A DNA stretch of 39,219 bases, taken from the IMG/VR virus record IMGVR_UViG_3300030107_005092, positions 9,100 to 48,318 of that record; one strand, 5' to 3'. The position numbers and the translations under genes are program-made. Positions within the stretch are counted from its first letter, which is position 1, and each line of letters starts with the position of its first letter. Under the pieces are notes generated by a model, which worked only from the letters and a program-made list of their open reading frames with translations, ran no database searches and had not been told where the DNA came from. This stretch comes from a virus. Shown here piece by piece: positions 32,747 through 38,973 of this stretch.

Positions 32747-32961
32747 TTTTAAAACTTGAGGTATTCGCCACCGTTATAACTGTTGTTGCTGTGTATTTAA
32801 TTTCGGAACAGCATTATTTATGGGGTTGGATAATTAGTTTTTTCGCAGATTTATTATGGGCTCTATGGGGTTACTGGAAAAATGCATATTACTTAGTAGG
32901 ACTACAAATTTTATTAGCCATAATTGCACTCAACGGAATTATAAATGCCTTACAAGTATAA
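32743..32961 (+). CDS. small membrane protein, PnuC-like segment
   Basis: 72 residues, GTG start on the previous stop. Three hydrophobic segments with the middle motif WGWIISFFADLLWALWGYW, which recurs in small phage proteins that weakly resemble part of the PnuC transporter. Too short to be a complete transporter. Function unknown. Confidence 0.6.
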   Translation: MILKLEVFATVITVVAVYLISEQHYLWGWIISFFADLLWALWGYWKNAYYLVGLQILLAIIALNGIINALQV

Positions 32962-33199
32962 AAAATATCAACTGTGCGAAATTAGATGGCTAGACCACGC
33001 AGGATCTGGAGGTTGGACTGAGGAGTCTGACTTTTTAGAAGCCCCAATTGAATGCCGTAGCATAGGATGGCTTGTAAGAGAGGATAAACAACGGTATTTT
33101 TTAGTTAATACTTTGAGTTCAGATGCCGGGCAAGGAGGCTGTAGTGAGATCTTAAAGGCCACCGTTACCCGGTTTAAGGTCATTAGAAAGAGTTTCTAA
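32945..33199 (+). CDS. conserved hypothetical phage protein
   Basis: 84 residues, beta-rich: IRWLDHAGSGGWTEESDF, CRSIGWLVREDKQRYFLV and a C-terminal VTRFKVIRKSF. The W-x-D-H ... C-x-S-I-G-W-L-V pattern is frequent in tailed-phage early genes, with no known role. Last gene of the rightward operon; it meets the leftward genes head on, and its final bases lie in the 29-base direct repeat. Confidence 0.65.
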   Translation: MPYKYKKYQLCEIRWLDHAGSGGWTEESDFLEAPIECRSIGWLVREDKQRYFLVNTLSSDAGQGGCSEILKATVTRFKVIRKSF

Positions 33200-33201
33200 T
33201 T
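33173..33201. repeat. 29-base direct repeat, left copy (contains 8-base dyad)
   Basis: Identical to 33498-33526. It includes ATTAGAAA-GAG-TTTCTAAT, an 8-base perfect inverted repeat. This copy covers the 3' ends of two convergent genes. The two copies flank a single minus-strand gene, as expected after insertion or duplication of a gene cassette. Confidence 0.9.
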
Positions 33202-33483
33202 GGTAGGTTCATCTACTTCTTCATCTTCTTCATCTGTTATTTCTATGCTTACACTTTCTAATGGTTGTAGATAATGCACTAATTCGTTCATATCGCCAAA
33301 GTTAAGCAATTTAGAATAAAGCACTACTCCGACTCTAGCATCATCAAGAATAATCATGGTAGCACCATAAAATTGAACGCACCTACCATTATGATTTATG
33401 TTAATAGGTCGTCCAATTATTCTACTGAACTCGTAAAAAGCATAAAATACATCAGGTGTAAAAGGTATTTTTTTAACAGCCAT
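33196..33483 (-). CDS. hypothetical protein in a repeat-flanked cassette
   Basis: 95 residues, with an acidic C-terminal tail (EITDEEDEEVDEP). The 3' end overlaps the convergent plus-strand gene by 4 bases. The gene lies between two exact 29-base repeats and has the TAGGAGATTAACTATG leader shared with other genes of this operon. Function unknown. Confidence 0.65.
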   Translation of the reverse strand: MAVKKIPFTPDVFYAFYEFSRIIGRPININHNGRCVQFYGATMIILDDARVGVVLYSKLLNFGDMNELVHYLQPLESVSIEITDEEDEEVDEPTN

Positions 33484-33497
33484 AGTTAATCTCCTAG

Positions 33498-33526
33498 TTT
33501 AAGGTCATTAGAAAGAGTTTCTAATT
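33498..33526. repeat. 29-base direct repeat, right copy
   Basis: Exact copy of 33173-33201, including the ATTAGAAA / TTTCTAAT dyad. It holds the stop region of the minus gene at 33525-33758, just as the left copy holds the end of the gene at 33196. Confidence 0.9.
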
Positions 33527-33758
33527 AAATACGAGCTTTTTCGTATAATTTTTTAGCACCACTGTTGTTTTTAAATCCATATTCAGACGCAAAATCCATT
33601 GATGAACTCATATAAGCATCTTGAGCAATACCATATTTTTTAATAAATTTACGAATAATTGAAGGATCAGAAGATGCAACACTAGTGTCATCTTTTGAGT
33701 GCAATACTATTTCCCCATTAGAACAGGAAATAAAATCTATTATTTTTTTGTTACTCAT
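33525..33758 (-). CDS. hypothetical small protein
   Basis: 77 residues, preceded by TAGGAGATTAAATTATG. Mixed composition (KKIIDFISCSNGEIVLHSK, SEYGFKNNSGAKKLYEKA). It belongs to the leftward small-gene operon starting near 35126. No family recognised. Confidence 0.62.
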   Translation of the reverse strand: MSNKKIIDFISCSNGEIVLHSKDDTSVASSDPSIIRKFIKKYGIAQDAYMSSSMDFASEYGFKNNSGAKKLYEKARI

Positions 33759-33774
33759 AATTTAATCTCCTAGT

Positions 33775-34122
33775 TTAATTATCGATAACTACTACCGAGT
33801 ACCAACTTGTAATTTCGTAAGAATAAAGGCCAATTTTTTTCAATTTTTTAACCATTTTTTCTATAGTAGAATAATCTGGGTTAGCATAGTCGTAAGAAAA
33901 GTATTCACCTAGTTCTGAACCTTCATAGACAACGACTAATTCTACATTCTCACCCACAGATTCACCCCAATGTTCTTCCCATCCTTTAGGGGTATAGAAA
34001 GTAGTGCAGCCACCTGTGCTTAGTTCTTTCTTTTTTGCAAATTTTTGGATCTTTTTAGCTGCAATCTTTCCTAATGGGCTAAGACCCTTTGGGATAATAA
34101 AACCTTCTTTAGAATAAGACAT
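33775..34122 (-). CDS. hypothetical protein
   Basis: 115 residues. Basic N-terminal helix (AAKKIQKFAKKKEL), then a mixed alpha/beta part with HWGESVGENVELVVVYEGS. AGGAGAATAAAT leader. Two bases from the upstream gene. No family recognised. Confidence 0.62.
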   Translation of the reverse strand: MSYSKEGFIIPKGLSPLGKIAAKKIQKFAKKKELSTGGCTTFYTPKGWEEHWGESVGENVELVVVYEGSELGEYFSYDYANPDYSTIEKMVKKLKKIGLYSYEITSWYSVVVIDN

Positions 34123-34124
34123 AT

Positions 34125-34559
34125 TTATTCTCCTATAAAAACAACTTTAACAGAATGAACAATGCCGTCTTGAATATCTGCATAAACAGAATATTCACCA
34201 TCGCCGTGACCTGATGAAACGCATACACCAACACCTTCATGTCCGAGTTGATAGTTAAGTGATGCGTGAGACTTATTGACCATAGAGGATCTTAATCGTT
34301 CCCATGTAATTTCTGGCTCTACAGAATCATCATCAGGTAGTATGTAGCAAGGATCACCGACCCATACCATACCGGCATCAACACCAATTTTACCAATTAG
34401 TTTTTTCGTAGATTTTGTTTTGTGTAGAGGATCTGTAGGCGGTACATTATAATTTTCACCATCATCTAAATCATTAACGGAATATTTATATCCATCTGGT
34501 AAATTTCTAACATCGGTCACAAGACCGCCAAACATTTCTATTTCAATAGTTTTTTTCAT
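34125..34559 (-). CDS. conserved protein with GDPCY motif (DUF4241-like)
   Basis: 144 residues. VDAGMVWVGDPCYILPDD near 68-85, then GVGVCVSSGHGDGEYSVYAD and VHSVKVVFIG at the end. The D-x-G-x-x-x-x-G-D-P-x-Y plus G-D-G-x-Y-x-V-Y pattern is shared with DUF4241-like proteins of phages and bacteria. Biochemical role unknown. Its start overlaps the stop of the RHH gene (ATGA). Confidence 0.6.
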   Translation of the reverse strand: MKKTIEIEMFGGLVTDVRNLPDGYKYSVNDLDDGENYNVPPTDPLHKTKSTKKLIGKIGVDAGMVWVGDPCYILPDDDSVEPEITWERLRSSMVNKSHASLNYQLGHEGVGVCVSSGHGDGEYSVYADIQDGIVHSVKVVFIGE

Positions 34560-34708
34560 AGCTTTCCTCCTGAGAGTTTTTGAATGACAGCCTGAGTGAA
34601 AGTGATGCCTTTTTTATTTGCATCGTTATTTAATTTGTCAACGATTTTAACTGGTAGCCGTATCGAACATGACACAGTACCGCCATCGTATTTGGATTTA
34701 TAAGACAT
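34556..34708 (-). CDS. ribbon-helix-helix (Arc-like) DNA-binding protein
   Basis: 50 residues. VSCSIRLPVKIVDKLNNDAN fits the N-terminal strand plus first helix, and KKGITFTQAVIQKLSGG fits the turn and second helix, of an RHH fold. These dimerise and bind operator repeats. The gene itself contains one copy of the GCATCGTTAT box (34620-34629) seen three times at 35255-35288. It is the only clear small transcription factor in the window and may control this operon. Confidence 0.72.
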   Translation of the reverse strand: MSYKSKYDGGTVSCSIRLPVKIVDKLNNDANKKGITFTQAVIQKLSGGKL

Positions 34709-34719
34709 AGTAATCTCCC

Positions 34720-34959
34720 TTAAATAAATTCATCGGTTGTTTTTGCGGTTAGTACTACTTCATTAACAGATACACCATCACGCTCAAAAATATCTAGTGT
34801 ATTTTCAACTAGTGTTTCTAGTTTTTCGGATTCAATTAAACCATCAAGTGTAATTGACCCGACTTTTTTTTCCTTTTTAGTAGGTTTACCGCCTTTCTTG
34901 CCAGATGCGATAGAATATCTGTTTGTAATTTCTAAATTTACATAATCATATAAAATCAT
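34720..34959 (-). CDS. hypothetical small protein
   Basis: 79 residues. Lys/Gly-rich middle (SGKKGGKPTKKEKK) then an acidic, probably helical part. Preceded by TAGGAGATTAAATTATG, the same leader as 33758. No family recognised. Confidence 0.62.
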   Translation of the reverse strand: MILYDYVNLEITNRYSIASGKKGGKPTKKEKKVGSITLDGLIESEKLETLVENTLDIFERDGVSVNEVVLTAKTTDEFI

Positions 34960-34976
34960 AATTTAATCTCCTATAT

Positions 34977-35126
34977 TTAAATTTGCACCGTTTTGTATCT
35001 GTAAATAGGGTATCTATAAATGCGATGTACGTTTTCTGAATTTGCTATAAGTTCATCTTCTAATAATTCTTGTTTAACTTTTTTGAATATTGCATCTCTT
35101 CGTTTTTTTATTTCTTCTTTTGTCAT
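34977..35126 (-). CDS. small basic protein, first gene of leftward operon
   Basis: 49 residues from the ATG at 35126, preceded by AAAAGGA; an upstream in-frame ATG at 35150 lacks a Shine-Dalgarno. Basic helical N-terminus (KEEIKKRRDAIFKKVKQELL), tyrosine-rich end (HRIYRYPIYRYK). It lies directly downstream of the TGTATTACA repeats at 35168-35210. Function unknown. Confidence 0.58.
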   Translation of the reverse strand: MTKEEIKKRRDAIFKKVKQELLEDELIANSENVHRIYRYPIYRYKTVQI

Positions 35127-35167
35127 TTTATTTTTTCCTTTTGTTTTCATTTTAATGAAGTTTAAGG

Positions 35168-35210
35168 TGTATTACATATCGGAATGTATTACAGATTTAA
35201 ATGTATTACA
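35168..35210. repeat. three TGTATTACA repeats spaced exactly 17 bases
   Basis: Copies at 35168-35176, 35185-35193 and 35202-35210. Each is a near-palindrome (TGTA-T-TACA). They lie in front of the leftward operon; a fourth copy is at 37807-37815 before the second leftward operon. Fit tandem operators or -10 boxes (TGTAAT on the minus strand). Confidence 0.8.
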
Positions 35211-35254
35211 AGTAAAGAATTGATATTTTTGTTGGGATTTAGGTTTAAAAATTT

Positions 35255-35290
35255 GCATCGTTATTTGCATCGTTATACGCATCGTTATAT
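35255..35290. repeat. three GCATCGTTAT repeats, 12-base period (iteron-like)
   Basis: Copies at 35255-35264, 35267-35276 and 35279-35288, each followed by two variable bases. The flanks are AT-rich. Another copy is inside the RHH gene at 34620. Candidate iterons or operators of the RHH protein. The remainder of 35127-35425 holds no supported gene. Confidence 0.8.
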
Positions 35291-35373
35291 AAAAAATACC
35301 CCGGAAATTTTGACCAGGCCAATTTTGCCTTTATAATCAATGGTTTATAACTGTTAAAAAGAAAAAAAAGAAT

Positions 35374-35400
35374 AAAAAAAACCCGGGATTATTCCCGGGC
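35374..35400 (-). terminator. rho-independent terminator of second leftward operon
   Basis: On the minus strand GCCCGGG-AATAAT-CCCGGG is followed by eight T. It lies 26 bases past the last gene (35426-35575), ending transcription that comes from 36733. Confidence 0.88.
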
Positions 35401-35425
35401 TTAAATGGTGGGATCTATTTTTTAG

Positions 35426-35575
35426 TTAATCCAGTTTAGTTAATCCAGTATGACCCCGATGTATTAAATCGTCTAATACTAGACATAAAACCGGTAAAAC
35501 ACAGATTCCAAGCCATAACCTAACCCATAACGGAATGTGATCAAATAACCCTAGTATAAAATATATATCCATCAT
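35426..35575 (-). CDS. small membrane protein with duplicated tail codons
   Basis: 49 residues. Hydrophobic stretches (IYFILGLF and LWVRLWLGICVLPVLCLVL) then a polar C-terminus. The TTTAGTTAATCCAG sequence covering the stop is tandemly duplicated (35422-35449), so the protein ends GLTKLD after one repeat. Overlaps the upstream stop by one base. Function unknown. Confidence 0.58.
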   Translation of the reverse strand: MMDIYFILGLFDHIPLWVRLWLGICVLPVLCLVLDDLIHRGHTGLTKLD

Positions 35576-35757
35576 TACCCCCTGATTTTTTGGCCAATTG
35601 AAATATGTTTTTCTAGCAATTTAGGATTTAGATTAATTATGCCATCAATTAGGCATTTAACCCTTTCTTTTGAATCGCTACAAAGTACAACAGCCGGGTT
35701 AATTTCGCACTTATACCCGGTACTACTACTATTTATAGTAAAGCCTTTATATTGCAT
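35575..35757 (-). CDS. hypothetical small protein
   Basis: 60 residues. FTINSSSTGYKCEINPAVVLC then a helical end. Leader TAGGGGGTATCTTATG nearly matches that of the next gene up (TAGGAGGTATCTTATG). No family recognised. Confidence 0.6.
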   Translation of the reverse strand: MQYKGFTINSSSTGYKCEINPAVVLCSDSKERVKCLIDGIINLNPKLLEKHISIGQKIRG

Positions 35758-35772
35758 AAGATACCCCCTAGT

Positions 35773-35970
35773 TTAGACTAAAATTAATTTTTTAATGCTA
35801 GATTTTAGATTTTCTAGCTCGAATTTTTCACAATGATCCGGATATTTTAAATCTAGATGAATTAATTCATCTATATATTCGAATCTCATACCATTAGGGT
35901 CATTTAATGGTTCATTTATTAATTTTTTTAAAACTTTGACGTATTTTTTCTTGAATTTTTCGTATTTCAT
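35773..35970 (-). CDS. hypothetical small charged protein
   Basis: 65 residues from the ATG at 35970, chosen because TAGGAGG lies 6-7 bases upstream; an in-frame start at 35991 would overlap the previous gene. Lys/Glu-rich helices (KYEKFKKKYVKVLKKLINE). Function unknown. Confidence 0.6.
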   Translation of the reverse strand: MKYEKFKKKYVKVLKKLINEPLNDPNGMRFEYIDELIHLDLKYPDHCEKFELENLKSSIKKLILV

Positions 35971-35980
35971 AAGATACCTC

Positions 35981-36733
35981 CTAAATATCAATTATAAAGC
36001 CGGAATTGTCATTTTTAGCTAATTTAGCATTAGCTATAGGTTTTTTATAGATTAACCCTGCAATTGTGTTTTTAGGGTCTAGAAAACGTAAATCATTGTC
36101 ATCAGCATTAATAACGGTATAGCCTTTGCTGTACCATGTTGGTCGGTAGGTGTCGGGTAATTTATCCTTAAATACTGCGGATACATTACCCCCCATTCTT
36201 AATATTTTATTAGAGGCCTTAGCATTAATTTCATTTAGAGAAAATGTAAGGCTGTAATTGCTAGGCCATTTATCACCCTTTAAGAATTTATACATTCTAC
36301 GAGGAATTTTTGTATAGTCATAACAGATAAGATCCGGGAAAGTTTCAAAAACGGATTTTCCATCATGTTTTATATTTTCGAAATTGATGTCACTAGTACC
36401 ATTTAACCGTAGGCATGGGGTTAAATCCCTTTTCTTAGCTTTGATAATAAAATTATCTATTTCCTTTATTAACTGAGCCATAAACAAACTACGGTCATTA
36501 TAAAAATATTTCGTTTTATTAATGCGTGATTTATTAACCGCTGGGAATCTAGCATTACCTGCATAAAATATACAAGATTTTCTACAGCCTTCCGATGACA
36601 TCGGGCAGGTATTAAAGCCAGACTCAGTATGCGGAGCAAGGTATAAAATCGCTGTTAGATAGCCTTTTTTCTGGCCTTTAACGGTCTTAGCGTTTTCATC
36701 TATGTTAAGTAGTTTCTTATTGTACTGTTGCAT
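35981..36733 (-). CDS. GP88-family phage protein
   Basis: 250 residues. TVKGQKKGYLTAILYLAPHT, then the cysteine motif CPMSSEGCRKSCIFYAGN, FMAQLIKEIDNF and PCLRLNGTSDINFENI match the GP88 phage family. The three-cysteine cluster near 42-54 suggests a metal or iron-sulphur site and the fold may resemble radical SAM barrels. Activity unknown. A minus-strand TATAAT about 30 bases upstream of the start may be its promoter. Confidence 0.8.
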   Translation of the reverse strand: MQQYNKKLLNIDENAKTVKGQKKGYLTAILYLAPHTESGFNTCPMSSEGCRKSCIFYAGNARFPAVNKSRINKTKYFYNDRSLFMAQLIKEIDNFIIKAKKRDLTPCLRLNGTSDINFENIKHDGKSVFETFPDLICYDYTKIPRRMYKFLKGDKWPSNYSLTFSLNEINAKASNKILRMGGNVSAVFKDKLPDTYRPTWYSKGYTVINADDNDLRFLDPKNTIAGLIYKKPIANAKLAKNDNSGFIIDI

Positions 36734-36828
36734 TATAAACCCCCTAAATATTGCATTATTATATTAATACTGTTTTTTGTAAGATCCCACAATTTGAACC
36801 GTTATTTTTAAAGATACATCTACTAATT

Positions 36829-36852
36829 AAAAAAAACGGGTCTTCTTAACCC
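36829..36852 (-). terminator. terminator of the 37768-36909 leftward operon
   Basis: On the minus strand GGGTT-AAGAA-GACCC (one G-U pair) is followed by G and eight T. It separates the 37768-36909 genes from the GP88 transcription unit. Confidence 0.7.
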
Positions 36853-36855
36853 CTA

Positions 36856-36885
36856 AACCCCGGCAACAATGTGTAAACCGGGGTT
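36856..36885. other. 8-base perfect inverted repeat
   Basis: AACCCCGG ... CCGGGGTT around a 14-base loop, directly before the terminator (minus strand direction). May strengthen termination or process the transcript end. Confidence 0.6.
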
Positions 36886-36908
36886 ATTATCGGGGCTGGA
36901 GGAAGAGA

Positions 36909-37052
36909 CTATTCTGTATATCTAGCAATCAATACTTTTATATCATTTAAAAGATAATCATATCCATCTATTTCAGACTGCGAATCTATTTCATATTCTT
37001 TTGCGTTTTTTACTATACGTTTTAATTCAAGAATTATGTCTGGTTTTTTCAT
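36909..37052 (-). CDS. hypothetical small protein
   Basis: 47 residues, helical (ILELKRIVKNAKEYEIDSQS ... YLLNDIKVLIARYT). Leader GGGGGTGAATAAATG. Last gene before the terminator at 36829-36852. Function unknown. Confidence 0.58.
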   Translation of the reverse strand: MKKPDIILELKRIVKNAKEYEIDSQSEIDGYDYLLNDIKVLIARYTE

Positions 37053-37056
37053 TTAT

Positions 37057-37233
37057 TCACCCCCTAGTGATGATATAAAAACCTACGATTAAAAAACAAG
37101 CTCCAAAAATTTCAAGGCCTACAATGTAGGCTTGGAACAAGCCCCCGAAAGTGTCGGCGAAATTTACTGTAAAAGCTACCACAAAAAAACTACAAATAGT
37201 CAATGTTATTGCTACATTTAAAATCTTGCTCAT
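37057..37233 (-). CDS. small membrane protein, two spans
   Basis: 58 residues. Hydrophobic segments at about 5-24 (LNVAITLTICSFFVVAFTV) and 36-55 (YIVGLEIFGACFLIVGFYI). Leader GGGGGTTAAATTATAATG. Overlaps the upstream stop by one base. It could be a holin-like or exclusion protein; no family recognised. Confidence 0.6.
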   Translation of the reverse strand: MSKILNVAITLTICSFFVVAFTVNFADTFGGLFQAYIVGLEIFGACFLIVGFYIITRG

Positions 37234-37415
37234 TATAATTTAACCCCCGTATTTGCATTTAATAAAACCTCATAACCTAAAGATTTAAGAATATAAATAT
37301 CGTGTTTATCTAAAGTCTTTTTACCCGTTAAACTGGTTAATAATTTAGATTTTTCGCAGTTCGGGTAAATTAGATCGTTACCATATACAGTTTTTGTCAT
37401 TAGATTAATTGTCAT
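37233..37415 (-). CDS. hypothetical small protein
   Basis: 60 residues from the ATG at 37415, which shares a base with the previous stop (TAATG) and has GGGGGG upstream; the longer open frame to 37457 is a shadow. Contains two cysteine-free basic helices (KKTLDKHDIYILKSLGYEV). Function unknown. Confidence 0.6.
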   Translation of the reverse strand: MTINLMTKTVYGNDLIYPNCEKSKLLTSLTGKKTLDKHDIYILKSLGYEVLLNANTGVKL

Positions 37416-37768
37416 TATAAAACCCCCCACGCTGTGCCATCGTTTAATAGATAGCATTGTTTAAGAAAATCTACTTTAACCCCGGCAACATGAAAGTATT
37501 TATCACCGTTTTTAGGATTGAAATTAATTCTTACAGCCTCAGCAGGTAAAGCCGGAATATTATTAACGGTAGCATTCTCAGATTTAAACCACGCAAAAAC
37601 TGCACGTTTAGCCCCGGCCAAACATTGTTCAAACTTTTTACCTGATGGCTGTTTAATGCTGACATTCTCAGCATATATGCATATTGCACGGCTAACTGGT
37701 TCACCATTCAATTGAATGGACCACATATCACCGCCCTTAGCGTTTAAGTTTCTATAAAATTTATACAT
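37415..37768 (-). CDS. hypothetical protein, first gene of right-hand leftward operon
   Basis: 117 residues. Central CLAGAKRAVFAWFKSENATV and a C-terminal KYFHVAGVKVDFLKQCYLLN. Preceded by a GGAGG ribosome site and, 39 bases upstream, a TGTATTACA box. No family recognised. Confidence 0.65.
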   Translation of the reverse strand: MYKFYRNLNAKGGDMWSIQLNGEPVSRAICIYAENVSIKQPSGKKFEQCLAGAKRAVFAWFKSENATVNNIPALPAEAVRINFNPKNGDKYFHVAGVKVDFLKQCYLLNDGTAWGVL

Positions 37769-37806
37769 AGTATTAATCCTCCATAGATCAAGTTTCGAAT
37801 ATATAG

Positions 37807-37815
37807 TGTATTACA
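37807..37815. repeat. fourth TGTATTACA box
   Basis: Same 9-mer as at 35168-35210, at a similar place before a leftward operon (start 37768). Supports a shared regulator or shared -10-type element. Confidence 0.65.
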
Positions 37816-37874
37816 TTACTAAGCAATAGCTAATATGAATAAAAAACAGAATAAAAAGACTAAGACTAAGAAAA

Positions 37875-37905
37875 AGAATAAACCGTATTAACCCCGGTTT
37901 ATTCT
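37875..37905 (-). terminator. 11-base-pair hairpin, terminator-like on minus strand
   Basis: AGAATAAACCG and CGGTTTATTCT pair perfectly around a 9-base loop. On the minus strand TTTTCTTAG follows. No annotated minus-strand gene lies to its right, so it may end a non-coding transcript from 37906-38160. Confidence 0.6.
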
Positions 37906-38164
37906 AATGTAATCAGGGTGTCAGCTGACAACGTCTAGATGATGTCTTTTGTATACTCACCCTGAGCCAGAAAAGTTTCTACAATTTTATATTTTGTCTG
38001 GCCGGGGTCGGCTAAGTAATTGAAATTATTAGAAAGTAGAGATGAATAAATCATCTAATTGTTGCAAAATCAATGACTTAAGAGCCTGGAGAGGCCCTAC
38101 CCCCCCAAAAAATTTTCATAGTGATATATATATAGTTGTATTCCCACACCGGAGGGTTGAAAAA
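37906..38164. ncRNA. structured intergenic region, possible ncRNA and packaging area
   Basis: No coding sequence is supported in 37769-38164. TCAGGGTG (37913) pairs with CACCCTGA (37958) around a 12-base palindrome TGTCAGCTGACA (37919-37930). CCAGAAAA (37967) pairs with TTTTGTCTGG (37992, one bulge). AGATGA-ATAAA-TCATCT forms a further stem (about 38038-38056). Then come seven C, six A and four T (38100-38116) and a GGAGGG ribosome site (38151). Strand and function are undecided. Confidence 0.4.
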
Positions 38165-38649
38165 TCCTAACACTCATTCCCCTAGATTTATCAGAGGCTA
38201 ATGGTGCAATACAAAAATGGCATAGACACCATAAACCTGCTGTTGGTCATAGGTTTTCTTTAGGATGTATTAACAATGATGGGGAACTAGTAGGTGTTGC
38301 TATTTGTTCCAGACCAATAGCAAGATTAACTGATCAGAAATTTGTATTAGAGATAACCAGATTAGCAACTAATGGTACTTTTAATGCTTGTAGTATTCTT
38401 TTAGGTGCTGCTGCAAAAACAGCTAAAATTTTAGGGTATGCAAGAATTGAAACTACGACTTTAGATAAAGAATCGGGTTCTAGTTTAAAAGCTGTTGGAT
38501 GGGATTCTAAACCTGTCAGATTCCATGCAGAAGAATGGGATACTAGAAATAACAGGAATGTTAATTGTCAGCAAGAAAAAAAGATAAAATGGTGGAAAGA
38601 TTTAAACCCTAAACCAGAAATTATGCCTATATCAAAATATAAAAAATGA
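38165..38649 (+). CDS. XF1762-like (GNAT-type) protein (copy B), start unclear
   Basis: About 160 residues. LTLIPLDLSEANGAIQKWHRHHKP and VGHRFSLGC at the N-terminus and EITRLATNGTFNACSILLG later are the family hallmarks. A strong GGAGGG is at 38151-38156, but no in-frame ATG, GTG or TTG starts the protein; ATC at 38165 has the right spacing. By the numbered positions the frame also appears to slip by one base in an A-run near 38214-38219, so either a homopolymer deletion or a reading error is likely. The 3' part is homologous to 2-337. The stop overlaps the next start (ATGA). Confidence 0.65.
38584..38645. repeat. 62-base identical block, right copy
   Basis: Exact match to 254-315. After this block one copy goes into the methyltransferase and the other into the ArfA-like gene; homology resumes at the small-terminase gene. 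Confidence 0.9.
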
Positions 38650-38771
38650 AAAACAAATTACTTAAAATAGTTAGAACCCCTTTGTTCAGACAGAGAATAG
38701 TATCTGATAAAACTAAATACAGCCGTAAAGGTAAAAACAAAAGGATCAATAATGTTAACAGGTTTAGATGA
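38646..38771 (+). CDS. arfA: ArfA-like alternative ribosome-rescue factor
   Basis: 41 residues. It has TPLFRQRIVSDKTKYSRKGK, which matches the conserved core of bacterial ArfA (D-P-L-F-R-Q-R-V-x-x-x-K-x-x-x-x-Y-x-R-K-G-K). Arg/Lys-rich and no cysteine. In bacteria ArfA places release factor 2 on ribosomes stalled at mRNA ends that lack a stop codon, as a backup to tmRNA. The start overlaps the XF1762-like stop (ATGA) with no good Shine-Dalgarno, so translation is probably coupled. The gene ends 20 bases inside the next one. Unlike E. coli arfA it ends with a normal stop codon. Role in phage infection is inference. Confidence 0.78.
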   Translation: MKNKLLKIVRTPLFRQRIVSDKTKYSRKGKNKRINNVNRFR

Positions 38772-38973
38772 CTGTATTGTTGGTACTGATCAAAATGGCT
38801 ACATAGTTTACGATTATAAAAAAATAGTTAATCATTTTATGTTAGATGACAACATGAAATTAGACGAAGCAATTGAGTATGTTAATTTTAATGTACTTGG
38901 ATTAAATGGTAATTTTACAGTTGTTTTTTCGTATAAAGAAACAAAAGATAAAAGGAATATATATGCCCACTAA
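38752..38973 (+). CDS. conserved small phage protein
   Basis: 73 residues. LTGLDDCIVGTDQNGYIVYD, then a helical LDEAIEYVNFNVLG. This D-D-C-I-x-G ... V-Y-D-Y pattern is common in small proteins of phages and of unknown role. It overlaps the ArfA-like gene by 20 bases and the next start by 11. Together with the ArfA-like gene it takes the place of the methyltransferase in copy A. Confidence 0.68.
   Translation: MLTGLDDCIVGTDQNGYIVYDYKKIVNHFMLDDNMKLDEAIEYVNFNVLGLNGNFTVVFSYKETKDKRNIYAH

Noticed and set aside
35020-35223. 67-codon plus-strand frame rich in Phe, Ser and Ile
   Set aside because: Mirror of the small basic minus-strand gene 34977-35126 and of the repeat region; no ribosome site.
35168-35290. 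Short regular repeats as a CRISPR array
   Set aside because: Units are 9-10 bases with 2-8 base spacers, far too short, and no cas gene is present.
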